A stretch of 64,000 nt of DNA from Mycobacterium sp. DL (GTDB lineage: Bacteria; Actinomycetota; Actinomycetes; Mycobacteriales; Mycobacteriaceae). The stretch is taken from assembly GCF_039729195.1 (NCBI RefSeq), contig NZ_CP155796.1, positions 1,674,001-1,738,000 on the forward strand. The letters run 5' to 3'. Shown piece by piece: positions 51,959 through 60,240 of the stretch (position 1 is its first letter; every line of letters begins with the position of its first letter). The notes beneath the pieces are model-generated. The model was given only the letters and a program-made list of their open reading frames with translations. It made no database searches and was not told the DNA's origin. A program made the translations under genes and the position numbers.

Positions 51959-52324
51959 ATGGAACAGCGAGGATTCGGCGATCTCGAAGCGGTGATCATG
52001 GACTGGGTGTGGGATCACCAGGAGCCGATCACCGTGCGTGACGTATTCGAGGACTTGTCCCAGCAGCGACCCATCGCGTACACCACCGTGTTGTCGACCA
52101 TGGACAACCTGTATCGCAAGCGGTGGCTCACACGGCAGCGCAACGGCAAAGCCTATGTGTACCGGGCGGCGATGAGTCGTGAGGAGCGGTCAGCGCGTCT
52201 GATGAAAGCTGCATTCGACTCCGGCGGCGACACCAATACTGTGCTGGCTTTTTTTGTCGAGCAGATGAGTACAGAGCAGTCGGCGCAGCTGAAGGCGGCG
52301 TTGCGAAAGGGTCGGCGATCATGA
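51959..52324 (+). CDS. BlaI/MecI/CopY-family repressor
   Basis: 121 residues from ATG 51959 (AGGAG 9 bp upstream). Winged-helix core FGDLEAVIMDWVWDHQEPIT, then YTTVLSTMDNLYRKRWLTRQ, and a C-terminal dimer helix (LAFFVEQMSTEQSAQLKAAL). It overlaps the M56 peptidase by ATGA, the blaI-blaR arrangement. BlaI-type repressors are inactivated by proteolysis after a membrane signal. The best candidate to bind the 23-bp TACGTAG boxes. Confidence 0.9.
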   Translation: MEQRGFGDLEAVIMDWVWDHQEPITVRDVFEDLSQQRPIAYTTVLSTMDNLYRKRWLTRQRNGKAYVYRAAMSREERSARLMKAAFDSGGDTNTVLAFFVEQMSTEQSAQLKAALRKGRRS

Positions 52325-53241
52325 CGACTGCGTTGTGGCTGGTCCTCTACGGCGCGGTGTTGGCCTGGCTTGCTCCGCCGGTACTGCGGCGCCTTACTGG
52401 TGGTGGGGTGAGCCCGTCCATGGGTGTGGCCGCGTGGTTGGCCACGGTGGCCGCCGTGCTTGTGGCGTGGCTGGCGGCAGTGGTGCTGGTGGTCGACGCG
52501 ACGTCGAGCAGCGTCCTTAATGGCTCGGTTGTGACCCTCTGTCTGGAATTGTTCGGGTTCTCTGATCACACGCCGCTGGCGGGACGCCTCGGGTCTATCG
52601 CTCTCATCGGCGGGGGGTTACTGACCTCGGCGGTGGTGGCGCTGCGACTGGGACGCTGCTTGGCCAGACTGCGCACGCGAAGTCATGAGCACGCACACGC
52701 CGCGCGGATCGTTGGTCGGCCTACTGACCATCCCCACGTCGTTGTCGTCGAGGCGGACCTTCCCGCCGCCTACTGTGTCATCGGCCGCCCCCACGCCATC
52801 GTCGTCACCTCGGCGGCCGTGAAATCGTTGGACCGAGCGCAATTGAAAGCGGTTCTGGCGCATGAGCATGCGCACCTATCGGGGCATCATCACCACATTC
52901 TGATGGTGTTGCGTGCCCTCGCAGCCACCTTGCCCCACCTTCCCCTGTTCGCGGGCGCGCATCAGGCTGTGGCGGAACTACTAGAGATGTGCGCTGACGA
53001 CACCGCTGCTCGTCGCGTCGGCACTCGTCCTTTACTCACCGGGTTGCTTGCACTCGCCGGTCACCGACCTCCTGTCGCCGAAGGTTTGGCCGCGGCGGCA
53101 ACGGCGGTCATCACCCGAGCCGAGCGGCTGGTCACCCCGACGCGTCGGCACGTGCGGTGGCGTCACCGCGCTCTCCTTTCTGTCGCCATCGCCACCATGC
53201 TCGCCACTCCGGCATTCATCCAGGTGCTCTGCCACCACTAG
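52321..53241 (+). CDS. M56-family membrane zinc peptidase (BlaR1/MecR1-like, no sensor domain)
   Basis: 306 residues. Spans near residues 5-22, 35-60 and 90-112; the zinc motif HExxH in VLAHEHAHLSGHHHHILMVL and the third ligand region LLEMCADDTAARR. The long penicillin-binding sensor domain of BlaR1 is absent; the protein ends after one more hydrophobic segment (LLSVAIATMLATPAFIQVLC). It should cleave the partner repressor, but the signal must come through the membrane part. The His cluster beside HExxH could also contact metal. Confidence 0.88.
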   Translation: MTTALWLVLYGAVLAWLAPPVLRRLTGGGVSPSMGVAAWLATVAAVLVAWLAAVVLVVDATSSSVLNGSVVTLCLELFGFSDHTPLAGRLGSIALIGGGLLTSAVVALRLGRCLARLRTRSHEHAHAARIVGRPTDHPHVVVVEADLPAAYCVIGRPHAIVVTSAAVKSLDRAQLKAVLAHEHAHLSGHHHHILMVLRALAATLPHLPLFAGAHQAVAELLEMCADDTAARRVGTRPLLTGLLALAGHRPPVAEGLAAAATAVITRAERLVTPTRRHVRWRHRALLSVAIATMLATPAFIQVLCHH

Positions 53242-53372
53242 GCGCTACCCAGCTTCCGGGCCGTCGCCGCCGAGGCGCATTCCACAGGACGAGGGACGTT
53301 TCGGTGTCGGCTGTTGGCCTATCCAGCAAAGGCTCGTCTGACTACCTGGCGCCTACGTCCAGAGCGGAAATT

Positions 53373-53395
53373 ATCTACGGAGTCAAACCGTAGAT
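53373..53395 (+). promoter_or_regulatory. TACGTAG box 6
   Basis: ATCTACGGAGT, C, AAACCGTAGAT, with intact outer arms. It lies 211 bp before the lpqS-like gene in a 365-bp gap with no other recognisable content. Confidence 0.65.
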
Positions 53396-53606
53396 GACCA
53401 GTGCAAAAGATGGCTCGCCGAGATGGATTGATCGCACGCACGGCGTCGAAATGAGCCGTACAGCAATGCTATCGGGCGAATGCGGTGAGTGCGTTGGCCG
53501 TTTCGCACGGGTCGCCGGAGATGGCGGTCGCGGGCAGGTCACGACACGACGTCAAGTCAACCGACGGCCCTAGGGTCAGCGATCCGCTGCTACAGTCGGC
53601 AACATC

Positions 53607-54017
53607 GTGAGGTACATCGACGCGAATTCCCCGCAGCGCCGACGCGCAGTCGTCGCTGCATTGCTCGCGTTCTGGATCGTCATCGTGGCTGCGGAATGGG
53701 CGCTGCCGGGAATCGAGGCTGCGCCGGCCCATGGACCCCACCCCCTTGCGAGTGCGGTGGGCGCGCCGGTGGCCGTCCAGCTTGATCATCCGCACATCTC
53801 CCAGGGTGGCATCGCGCCGTCGCCGGAATCTTTCGCCGAGGCTGTCCTGCCGCGAGGAACGGTCACGCTGATCGCCTTGGCCTTAGTCAGCGCCTTGGCT
53901 GTGCTGCCGGCGTTATGGCGTTACGCGCCGCTGACACCTATCCGCGGCCCACCGCGCTCACCCGTCGTACAGACCGGCCGAGACGTGCTCGTCCGGCTCT
54001 GCATCGCGCGTCGCTGA
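53607..54017 (+). CDS. lpqS: LpqS-like membrane/secreted copper-associated protein
   Basis: 136 residues from GTG 53607. Hydrophobic signal (VAALLAFWIVIVAAEWALPG), then His-containing AHGPHPLASAVG and LDHPHISQGG, then a second hydrophobic segment. Sequence and position directly before cysK2 match lpqS (Rv0847) in M. tuberculosis, where it belongs to a copper-induced group. No clear lipobox, unlike its namesake. Confidence 0.7.
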   Translation: MRYIDANSPQRRRAVVAALLAFWIVIVAAEWALPGIEAAPAHGPHPLASAVGAPVAVQLDHPHISQGGIAPSPESFAEAVLPRGTVTLIALALVSALAVLPALWRYAPLTPIRGPPRSPVVQTGRDVLVRLCIARR

Positions 54018-54123
54018 CAGGCCAGCGTCAGGCCTCGTGTCGTGAACCGAGGCCGGTGACCGCTGCCCATGATTAGCAGCTGCGCGACCAGTCGCGCCGT
54101 CAAACAGAAGCGACATCCACGAT

Positions 54124-55239
54124 ATGAATTACGCCCTTTCGATCCACCATGCCCAGGACACAGACCGATTCGAGCAACTGCGGCTGGGCCGCTATGAGCG
54201 GCCGGCCACGATGGTCGGGCAGACGCCCGTCTTGAGGATCGGCGCGCCGTTCACCGCCGCAGAGCACGGCTTCTGGGCCAAACTCGAAGGCTTCAATCCT
54301 GGCGGCATGAAAGACCGGCCCGCACTGCACATGGTCGAACGTGCACGCTCTCGAGGGAAGCTCGTGCCGGGCGCCCGTATCGTCGAGTCGACCAGCGGCA
54401 CTCTAGGATTGGGACTTGCGCTCGCTGGAACTGTGTACGGTCACCCCGTCACCTTGGTCACCGACCCCGGCATGGAGCCGATCATCCAGCACATGCTCGC
54501 CGCGTTCGGCGCGCAGATCGAATTGGTCACTGAGCCTCACCCGCGCGGCGGCTGGCAACAGGCCCGTACCGAACGCGTTCATGAGATTGTGTGCACTGAT
54601 CCGCAGGCGTGGCATCCCGACCAGTACAACAATCCGGACAATGTGGAGGCCTACCGCGGGTTGGCGATGGAACTGATTGAGCAGCTCGGGTCTGTCGATG
54701 TGTTGGTGTGTTCGGTCGGTACCGGGGGACACTCGGCAGGGGTGGCACGGGTCCTGCGGGAATATAATCCCGGCCTGCGGTTGATCGGCGTCGACACGGT
54801 GGGCTCTACCATCTTCGGGCAACCCGCGACGACCCGGCTGATGCGCGGCCTCGGCTCAAGCATCTACCCCGGCAACGTCGACTACGCGGCCTTCAACGAG
54901 GTGCACTGGGTCGCGCCGGCGGATGCGGTATGGGCCTGTCGAACTTTGGCGGCCACCCACTATGCCAGTGGAGGGTGGAGCGTCGGCGCGGTCGCGGTGG
55001 TGGCGGGGTGGGCTGCGCGTTGCGGCGACCCGGGCACCACGGTCGCCGCGATCTTCCCCGACGGTCCACAGCGCTATTTCGACACCATCTATAACGACGA
55101 TTACTGCCGCACCCACGGTCTTTTGGATAAGGCGCCGCCGAACGAACCGGCCACCATCGACCACCCGCTGCGACACGCGGTTACGGCCTGGACGCGGTGC
55201 CCCGTAGTCGTCGACCCCACGCAGGTGGTGCCACGATGA
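54124..55239 (+). CDS. cysK2: PLP-dependent cysteine synthase family protein, CysK2-like
   Basis: 371 residues. Lys that binds PLP in [18 protein letters not shown], phosphate loop and substrate loop in [16 protein letters not shown] and [14 protein letters not shown]. CysK2 of M. tuberculosis (Rv0848) makes S-sulfocysteine from O-phosphoserine and thiosulfate; this protein is the same length class and in the same gene order (lpqS-cysK2-MFS). It may supply thiols during metal stress. Overlaps the MFS gene by ATGA. Confidence 0.85.
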   Translation: MNYALSIHHAQDTDRFEQLRLGRYERPATMVGQTPVLRIGAPFTAAEHGFWAKLEGFNPGGMKDRPALHMVERARSRGKLVPGARIVESTSGTLGLGLALAGTVYGHPVTLVTDPGMEPIIQHMLAAFGAQIELVTEPHPRGGWQQARTERVHEIVCTDPQAWHPDQYNNPDNVEAYRGLAMELIEQLGSVDVLVCSVGTGGHSAGVARVLREYNPGLRLIGVDTVGSTIFGQPATTRLMRGLGSSIYPGNVDYAAFNEVHWVAPADAVWACRTLAATHYASGGWSVGAVAVVAGWAARCGDPGTTVAAIFPDGPQRYFDTIYNDDYCRTHGLLDKAPPNEPATIDHPLRHAVTAWTRCPVVVDPTQVVPR

Positions 55240-56498
55240 CACTGCTGTCCGGGTTCGGCAGTTTCGGCTGGCCGAGCCGCATGCTGATGATCAACCAGTT
55301 TGGGATCAACCTCGGGTTCTACATGCTCATGCCGTATCTGGCCGGCTACCTGGCTGGGCCCCTGGGTTTGGCGGCATGGGCTATCGGGCTCGTTCTCGGG
55401 GTGCGCAACTTCTCCCAGCAGGGCATGTTCATCATTGGCGGCACGTTGGCCGATCGCCTGGGCTTCAAGCCCCTCATCGTGAGTGGATGCGTGCTGCGCA
55501 CGGCAGGATTCGGGCTTCTGGTGTTCGCCGACTCGCTACCGGCGGTGTTGGTCGCCTCGGCGGCAACGGGTTTCGCCGGTGCCCTCTTCAACCCTGCTGT
55601 GCGTGCGTACTTGGCCGCCGACGCGGGTCCACGACGGCTGGAAGCGTTCGCGCTGTTCAACGTGTTCTATCAGGCCGGCATCCTCGCCGGGCCGCTGGTG
55701 GGCTTGGCGTTGATGTTTGTCGACTTCAAGATGACTGCGGCTGCCGCGGCCCTGGTCTTCGCGGTGCTGACGGTGGCGCAGCTGTTCGCACTGCCGCAGC
55801 GCGCAGTGGCGCCGACACCGGAAAAGACTTCGGTGCTGCAGGATTGGCGGGCGGTTGCGGCCAATCGTTCGTTCCTGCTGTTCGCCGTGGCGATGATCGG
55901 GTCCTATGTGCTGTCGTTTCAGGTATACCTCGCGATGCCGCTGCAGGCGCGGTACCTGTTTCCGCAGAACGACTCGGTGGTCACAGCGATGATTTTCGTG
56001 GTCTCCGGAGTGGTGGCGGTGCTTGGACAGATGCGCATCACACGCTGGTTCGGGCGGCGTTGGGGTTCGGGGCGCTCGCTGGCTATCGGTATGCTGATCC
56101 TGGCGTTGTCGTTCCTGCCGCTGATCGTGTTGCCCGATGACGAGCGAGCCGGCCGTGTCGCTGCGGCCACGGCGCTGCTGATCGCGACGGCCGTGCTGGC
56201 GGTCGGCTCGGCTGCGGTGTTCCCGTTCGAAATGGATACCGTCGTGTCCCTGGCCGATAATCGGCTCGTCGGAACGCATTACGGCTTTTACAACACGATC
56301 GTCGGCGTCGGCATCCTGGTCGGCAACCTGGCAACAGGGTCGTTGATGCAGCTCGCCAGAGAGCTTGGGCAGCCCGAACTCCTGTGGGTGTTGTTGACAG
56401 TCATCGGATTGCTGTCGGCGGCTGCGCTGTACCGCCTGGATCAGCGAGGACGACTGGGATCAACGCCGAAGGCCGTTGATGACGCGACCCGGCGCTGA
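55236..56498 (+). CDS. MFS transporter, Rv0849-like
   Basis: 420 residues from ATG 55236, with about twelve spans and an MFS loop after helix 2 ([14 protein letters not shown]). Same position as Rv0849 behind cysK2. Substrate unknown; a role in copper stress is inferred from the conserved neighbourhood. Translationally coupled to cysK2 by ATGA. Confidence 0.82.
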   Translation: MTLLSGFGSFGWPSRMLMINQFGINLGFYMLMPYLAGYLAGPLGLAAWAIGLVLGVRNFSQQGMFIIGGTLADRLGFKPLIVSGCVLRTAGFGLLVFADSLPAVLVASAATGFAGALFNPAVRAYLAADAGPRRLEAFALFNVFYQAGILAGPLVGLALMFVDFKMTAAAAALVFAVLTVAQLFALPQRAVAPTPEKTSVLQDWRAVAANRSFLLFAVAMIGSYVLSFQVYLAMPLQARYLFPQNDSVVTAMIFVVSGVVAVLGQMRITRWFGRRWGSGRSLAIGMLILALSFLPLIVLPDDERAGRVAAATALLIATAVLAVGSAAVFPFEMDTVVSLADNRLVGTHYGFYNTIVGVGILVGNLATGSLMQLARELGQPELLWVLLTVIGLLSAAALYRLDQRGRLGSTPKAVDDATRR

Positions 56499-56518
56499 AC
56501 TTACTACTCGGCGCGTCA

Positions 56519-56541
56519 TCTACGTAGTAACTACGTAGATG
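56519..56541 (+). promoter_or_regulatory. TACGTAG box 7 (best match)
   Basis: ATCTACGTAGT, A, ACTACGTAGAT: a perfect 23-bp palindrome, 21 bp after the MFS stop and 124 bp before the atypical regulator gene. Confidence 0.78.
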
Positions 56542-56665
56542 GCGGTAGGCTGTCTGGTGGGCGCCGCGGTGAGGGATGCGTGAGCGCACGTTTGTTTTCT
56601 TGAACGGCTAGGAGAATGCCACGACGATCGAGTCGCACCGTGTTGTCGCTGGTTCCGTACCGCCA

Positions 56666-57343
56666 GTGGCGGCCGCCGGCCGCATCCGTGTGCTCCTCGT
56701 TGAGCCGCGACGCGTCTATGCGGCCACCGTGGCGCGACACCTTCGTGCCGACGATTTCGCGGTGGAGGTGGCCTACTCGCCGCGTGCCGCGAGCATAGGT
56801 CTGTACGAGGGTGATCCCGATGTGGTTGTGGTGTGCGTGGGCGCGCAGGGCCGAGGCACGGCCCTGCTTGACCGCATTCGTCAGGAAACGCAGGTCGGCG
56901 TGGTCGCTCTCAGCGACGGCGATATTGCGCCGCTGCTCGCGAGTACCGGGGGCGTCTGTGTGGGCGACATCGCGGCGCTGAACGTGCGAATTCGGCTGGC
57001 GCTGAGGCGCTGCGGTGTCGGCGGCGACTACGGCGACGTGATGCATCGCTGGGAATTCGGAGATCTCCTTATCGATGTGGTCGCACGCCGGGTGTCTCTG
57101 CGCGGCGAGGCGCTGCCACTTACCCGCACGGAGTTCGAGATCTTGTGCACGCTGGCAGAGAGTCCGGGTGAACCGGTGACGTGTCGTCAACTGCAGCTGA
57201 GCCTGTGGGGGGATGCCTCCGACGGTAGCCGGTCCACGCTGGGGGTGCACGTGGGCAATCTTCGGCGCAAGCTGGGTGAGGACCCACACTCACCGCGGTA
57301 TCTGCGTACGGTGCGCGGGACCGGTTACTGTCTCACCGGCTAA
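56666..57343 (+). CDS. OmpR-type regulator with degenerate receiver
   Basis: 225 residues from GTG 56666. The receiver keeps the fold (IRVLLVEPRRVYAATVARHL) but the phospho-acceptor Asp is missing: the usual L-D-x-x-L-P site reads VVVVCVGAQGRGT, the acidic pocket is EP instead of DD, and the K-P motif is absent. The winged helix is normal (LPLTRTEFEILCTLAESPGE, then LGVHVGNLRRKLGEDP). It probably acts without phosphorylation. An AGGAGA site precedes an out-of-frame ATG at 56616, so the start or a nearby frameshift should be checked. No kinase is adjacent. Confidence 0.8.
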   Translation: MAAAGRIRVLLVEPRRVYAATVARHLRADDFAVEVAYSPRAASIGLYEGDPDVVVVCVGAQGRGTALLDRIRQETQVGVVALSDGDIAPLLASTGGVCVGDIAALNVRIRLALRRCGVGGDYGDVMHRWEFGDLLIDVVARRVSLRGEALPLTRTEFEILCTLAESPGEPVTCRQLQLSLWGDASDGSRSTLGVHVGNLRRKLGEDPHSPRYLRTVRGTGYCLTG

Positions 57344-57406
57344 GTGGGGGCAGCGAGTGCCTGGTGCGCCGCAGTGATGCAGCTGGTGACAGATTCCGGC
57401 GAGGGC

Positions 57407-58177
57407 TTAGCTTTCGATGATGCGAACGACGTAGGGCGTCATCCCTGACGTGCGCACTGGGGAGATCTTGATTGGCACGCCGGTCTGCTGCGCCTCGAGC
57501 ATCTGCCCGCCGCCCAGATAGATAGCTTCGTGCTGGCTCCCACCCGGGCCCCAAAATAGGAGATCGCCCCGCTTCGCTTGGGAGGGTGGCACCTTGCGGC
57601 CGGCGTTGTACTGGTCACCGGACCATCGCGGGAGCAGCACTCCGACGCCGGCGAACGCGAACCGTGTCAGGCCCGAACAGTCAAAGCCCACAGTGCCTGC
57701 CCCCTGGTCGACGCCGCGGCTGGGACCGGTGAGGCTTCCGCCACCCCATGAGTAGGGAACGCCGATTTGTGTTCCTGCCCTGCGAATTACGTACTCGATC
57801 GCTTGCGCACCATTGACCCGGTTTCCGCGCACGCTCGTCGACGGATCCGCGGCGGGACTGACGATTCCCAGGCTGCTGAGAAATTTGCGACCCATACTCA
57901 TGGCCGTCTGCGTCGCCATGGCCGTTGCCTGAAGAGAGGCGTTCGCGATGGCAACCGGATCACCGGGCGCGCCTGCGCTCGCCACCTTGGGAAGCAGCGG
58001 GTCCCACGGACCGGCAGCAGGTTGGGCCGACGCGACCGGTGCACACGCGAAAAAGAGCAAGACGACGATGCTGATGACACCGGGGAGGCGTCGAACGCGT
58101 CCCGCTACGCCGTTTGCCCGAGTAGAGCGGTCAGCGCCGGCAATTGCCGCACTCCTGCTCCGGATGTTCGATTCCAT
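57407..58177 (-). CDS. NlpC/P60 peptidoglycan endopeptidase without coiled-coil
   Basis: 256 residues from ATG 58177, preceded by GAGGAGA. Signal peptide (RLPGVISIVVLLFFACAPVA), helical segment (GDPVAIANASLQATAMATQT), then NlpC/P60 with Cys in GTVGFDCSGLTRFAF and His in SQHEAIYLGGGQMLEA. It matches the C-terminal part of the protein at 50164 but lacks the coiled-coil, so its activity is probably not gated the same way. A 23-bp box lies about 80 bp upstream. Confidence 0.9.
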   Translation of the reverse strand: MESNIRSRSAAIAGADRSTRANGVAGRVRRLPGVISIVVLLFFACAPVASAQPAAGPWDPLLPKVASAGAPGDPVAIANASLQATAMATQTAMSMGRKFLSSLGIVSPAADPSTSVRGNRVNGAQAIEYVIRRAGTQIGVPYSWGGGSLTGPSRGVDQGAGTVGFDCSGLTRFAFAGVGVLLPRWSGDQYNAGRKVPPSQAKRGDLLFWGPGGSQHEAIYLGGGQMLEAQQTGVPIKISPVRTSGMTPYVVRIIES

Positions 58178-58686
58178 GTCTTCTCCTCGGTGCGCCGCGC
58201 GGTGTCCTACTACGCGCACCAATAGCGGGCTGAAACGCATACGTACGGCGCAGCACCAAAATACGTAGCTCCTACGTAGGAAAGCGTAACTCACAAAAGC
58301 CCCACCAGTAACAGCAGCCACATAATTACAACGGTGAAATTCGCTGCGGCCGTTCACATTGAACGCGGAAGGCGCTGGACAGGAAACCGTTTCGCGGCCT
58401 GGAAGACGTGCGTGAATGGTGTGCGGATTGGCGCAAATGCGCGTGTCTCGGAGAAAGAGTTCTATGGGCCGTCGTCGAGCAGCAACTGCCCTGGAGCGGT
58501 CATATGAACCCTCGTCGGCGTAGCGCCGCGATGATTCATCGGGGATCGATGGGCTCCAGCCACGCCAGCAACTGCCCGGACGGCAGCAGCGTCTAACAAG
58601 TGACCCCGATGCGCTGCAGAGAAAGGGGTTTCACTGATACCCGGCACCGGCGCCATGTCGGCTCGAATGTCGAGCTCCTCCGCTGC
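58178..58686. other. About 500 bp without a gene
   Basis: Apart from box 8, only short open frames without ribosome sites or recognisable proteins. Lower GC than the surrounding genes near 58310-58340. Confidence 0.45.
58259..58281 (-). promoter_or_regulatory. TACGTAG box 8
   Basis: AAATACGTAGC, T, CCTACGTAGGA, upstream of the NlpC/P60 gene at 57407. Confidence 0.65.
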
Positions 58687-59910
58687 TTAGAGGTTGGCGT
58701 TTCCGGCCTTCCACTGCTCCCAGGGGATGTTCCAGTCGCCAAGGCCGTCGGTTCCTGACAGGGTGGGGCCGGTCGTGTTGATAACTTCTACGATGTCGCC
58801 GCGTCGGGTGTTGTCGTAGAACCAGCGGGCATTTGCTGGATTGACGTTGAGGCATCCGTGGCTGACGTTGGCGATGCCTTGGCTACCTACCGACCATGGG
58901 GCAGAGTGCACGTAGATGCCGCTGTAGGACATTTGCGTGGCCCACTCGACTTCGGTGCGGTACCCGTCGGGAGAGTTGACGGGGACTCCGTAGGTGGACG
59001 AATCCATCACCAGGAATGAGTAGCGGTCGCCGATGATGTAAGCGCCGTTGTCGGTGGGTGTCTTGGCTTTGCCCATGGAGATGGGCATGGTTTTGACGAC
59101 GTCGCCGTTGCGCCGCACGGTCATCGTCTTGGTGGCGTCGTCGGCGGTGGCGATGATTTGATCGCCGATGGTGAAGCGCGTGGTGACGTCATCTTGGCCG
59201 AAGAGCCCGTCGCCGAAGTCGACCCCGTAAGCCTTGACCGCAACTTCCACGCTGGTGCCGGGCTCCCAGTATTCGGCGGGGCGCCAGCGGACTTCACGGT
59301 TGCTGAGCCAGTAGAAGGCGCCCTCAACCGGGGGTTTCGTGGTCACGGTGATCGCCTGCTGCGCCGCAGCCCGGTTCGTGATGTTCTCGTCAAAGCGAAT
59401 CGCAATGGGTTGACCCACGCCCACCGTTTCGCCGTCATTGGGCAAGACGTAGGGCATCGTCAGGTTTTCGGGGGAATGGGTTTCGAATGTTGCGCTGGTG
59501 CTTGTCGTTCCGCCAAGCCCTTGTGCGTGGGCCTGCAGGGTGTACTGCTTGTTGTAGCCCAGCGGTTCCGCCGATGACCAGGTAACGCCGTCGGGGCTCA
59601 GTTGCCCGTCGACAAGTTTGCCCGCCTCGTTGGTAAGCGACACTTGGCCGAGGACACCGTCGCCGGCGGTGACCGTCACGGGGGCATCGACGGCGACGCC
59701 GATGGCACCATCAGTTACGGACGCTTCGAGTTTTGGTACGAGCAAGTCTGCGTAGGGCGTGCCCTTGTCGGTGATGACGTCGGGAGTGGGCGCCGCTGTC
59801 GGGGACGAGGTGCAGGCGGTCGCGATCAGCAGCACCGCCACCGCGAGGACGGTCGTGCGCAGCCAGTGCGTCGTCGCTCGAAACGCTGGGGGGCAGCCTG
59901 TCTGCGGCAT
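58687..59910 (-). CDS. ldtB: L,D-transpeptidase lipoprotein, LdtMt2 (LdtB)-like
   Basis: 407 residues, the same size as LdtMt2. Lipobox in [11 protein letters not shown], two Ig-like domains (~50-250), and the YkuD domain with [22 protein letters not shown] carrying the catalytic His and Cys, followed by a C-terminal subdomain ([14 protein letters not shown]). It forms 3-3 cross-links. Distinct from the shorter transpeptidase at 43393. A tandem 11-bp box lies upstream, rather than a TACGTAG box. Confidence 0.93.
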   Translation of the reverse strand: MPQTGCPPAFRATTHWLRTTVLAVAVLLIATACTSSPTAAPTPDVITDKGTPYADLLVPKLEASVTDGAIGVAVDAPVTVTAGDGVLGQVSLTNEAGKLVDGQLSPDGVTWSSAEPLGYNKQYTLQAHAQGLGGTTSTSATFETHSPENLTMPYVLPNDGETVGVGQPIAIRFDENITNRAAAQQAITVTTKPPVEGAFYWLSNREVRWRPAEYWEPGTSVEVAVKAYGVDFGDGLFGQDDVTTRFTIGDQIIATADDATKTMTVRRNGDVVKTMPISMGKAKTPTDNGAYIIGDRYSFLVMDSSTYGVPVNSPDGYRTEVEWATQMSYSGIYVHSAPWSVGSQGIANVSHGCLNVNPANARWFYDNTRRGDIVEVINTTGPTLSGTDGLGDWNIPWEQWKAGNANL

Positions 59911-60060
59911 GAGTGGGGCTCTCCGTATCGGGTTGTCGTCATCGGCTGACGGGGCGGGGCACCGCCTGGTGCGTCGCGAGGGCCGGTCGCGGGCGACGGT
60001 GCACCGTTCACGGGTATGCCTTCGAGTGTGGTCATGAGTCGTTTGGCTTTGTTAGTCCTT

Positions 60061-60082
60061 CGATGAAGATTCGATAAAGGCG
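60061..60082 (-). promoter_or_regulatory. Tandem 11-bp response-regulator-type box, site E
   Basis: On the minus strand CGCCTTTATCG then AATCTTCATCG, about 150 bp before the LdtMt2-like start and pointing toward it. Confidence 0.62.
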
Positions 60083-60240
60083 GCGCTAAGAGCTGGCTCC
60101 GAGCGTTTGCGGAACCGCGAGATTCGGGGGCGCGTCCCAGCTGAAGTGGTGGGGCCGGCTGTCGTTGCGGTGGACCGCGGCGAGGACGGCGGCCGCCAGG
60201 TCGAGCGACGCTGCACCGTTGAATGCGTGGGGCCCGACGG

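Noticed and set aside
59826..60035. 69-codon minus-strand frame upstream of the LdtMt2-like gene
   Set aside because: It lies between box E and the gene but overlaps the lipoprotein signal region in another frame and has no recognisable content.
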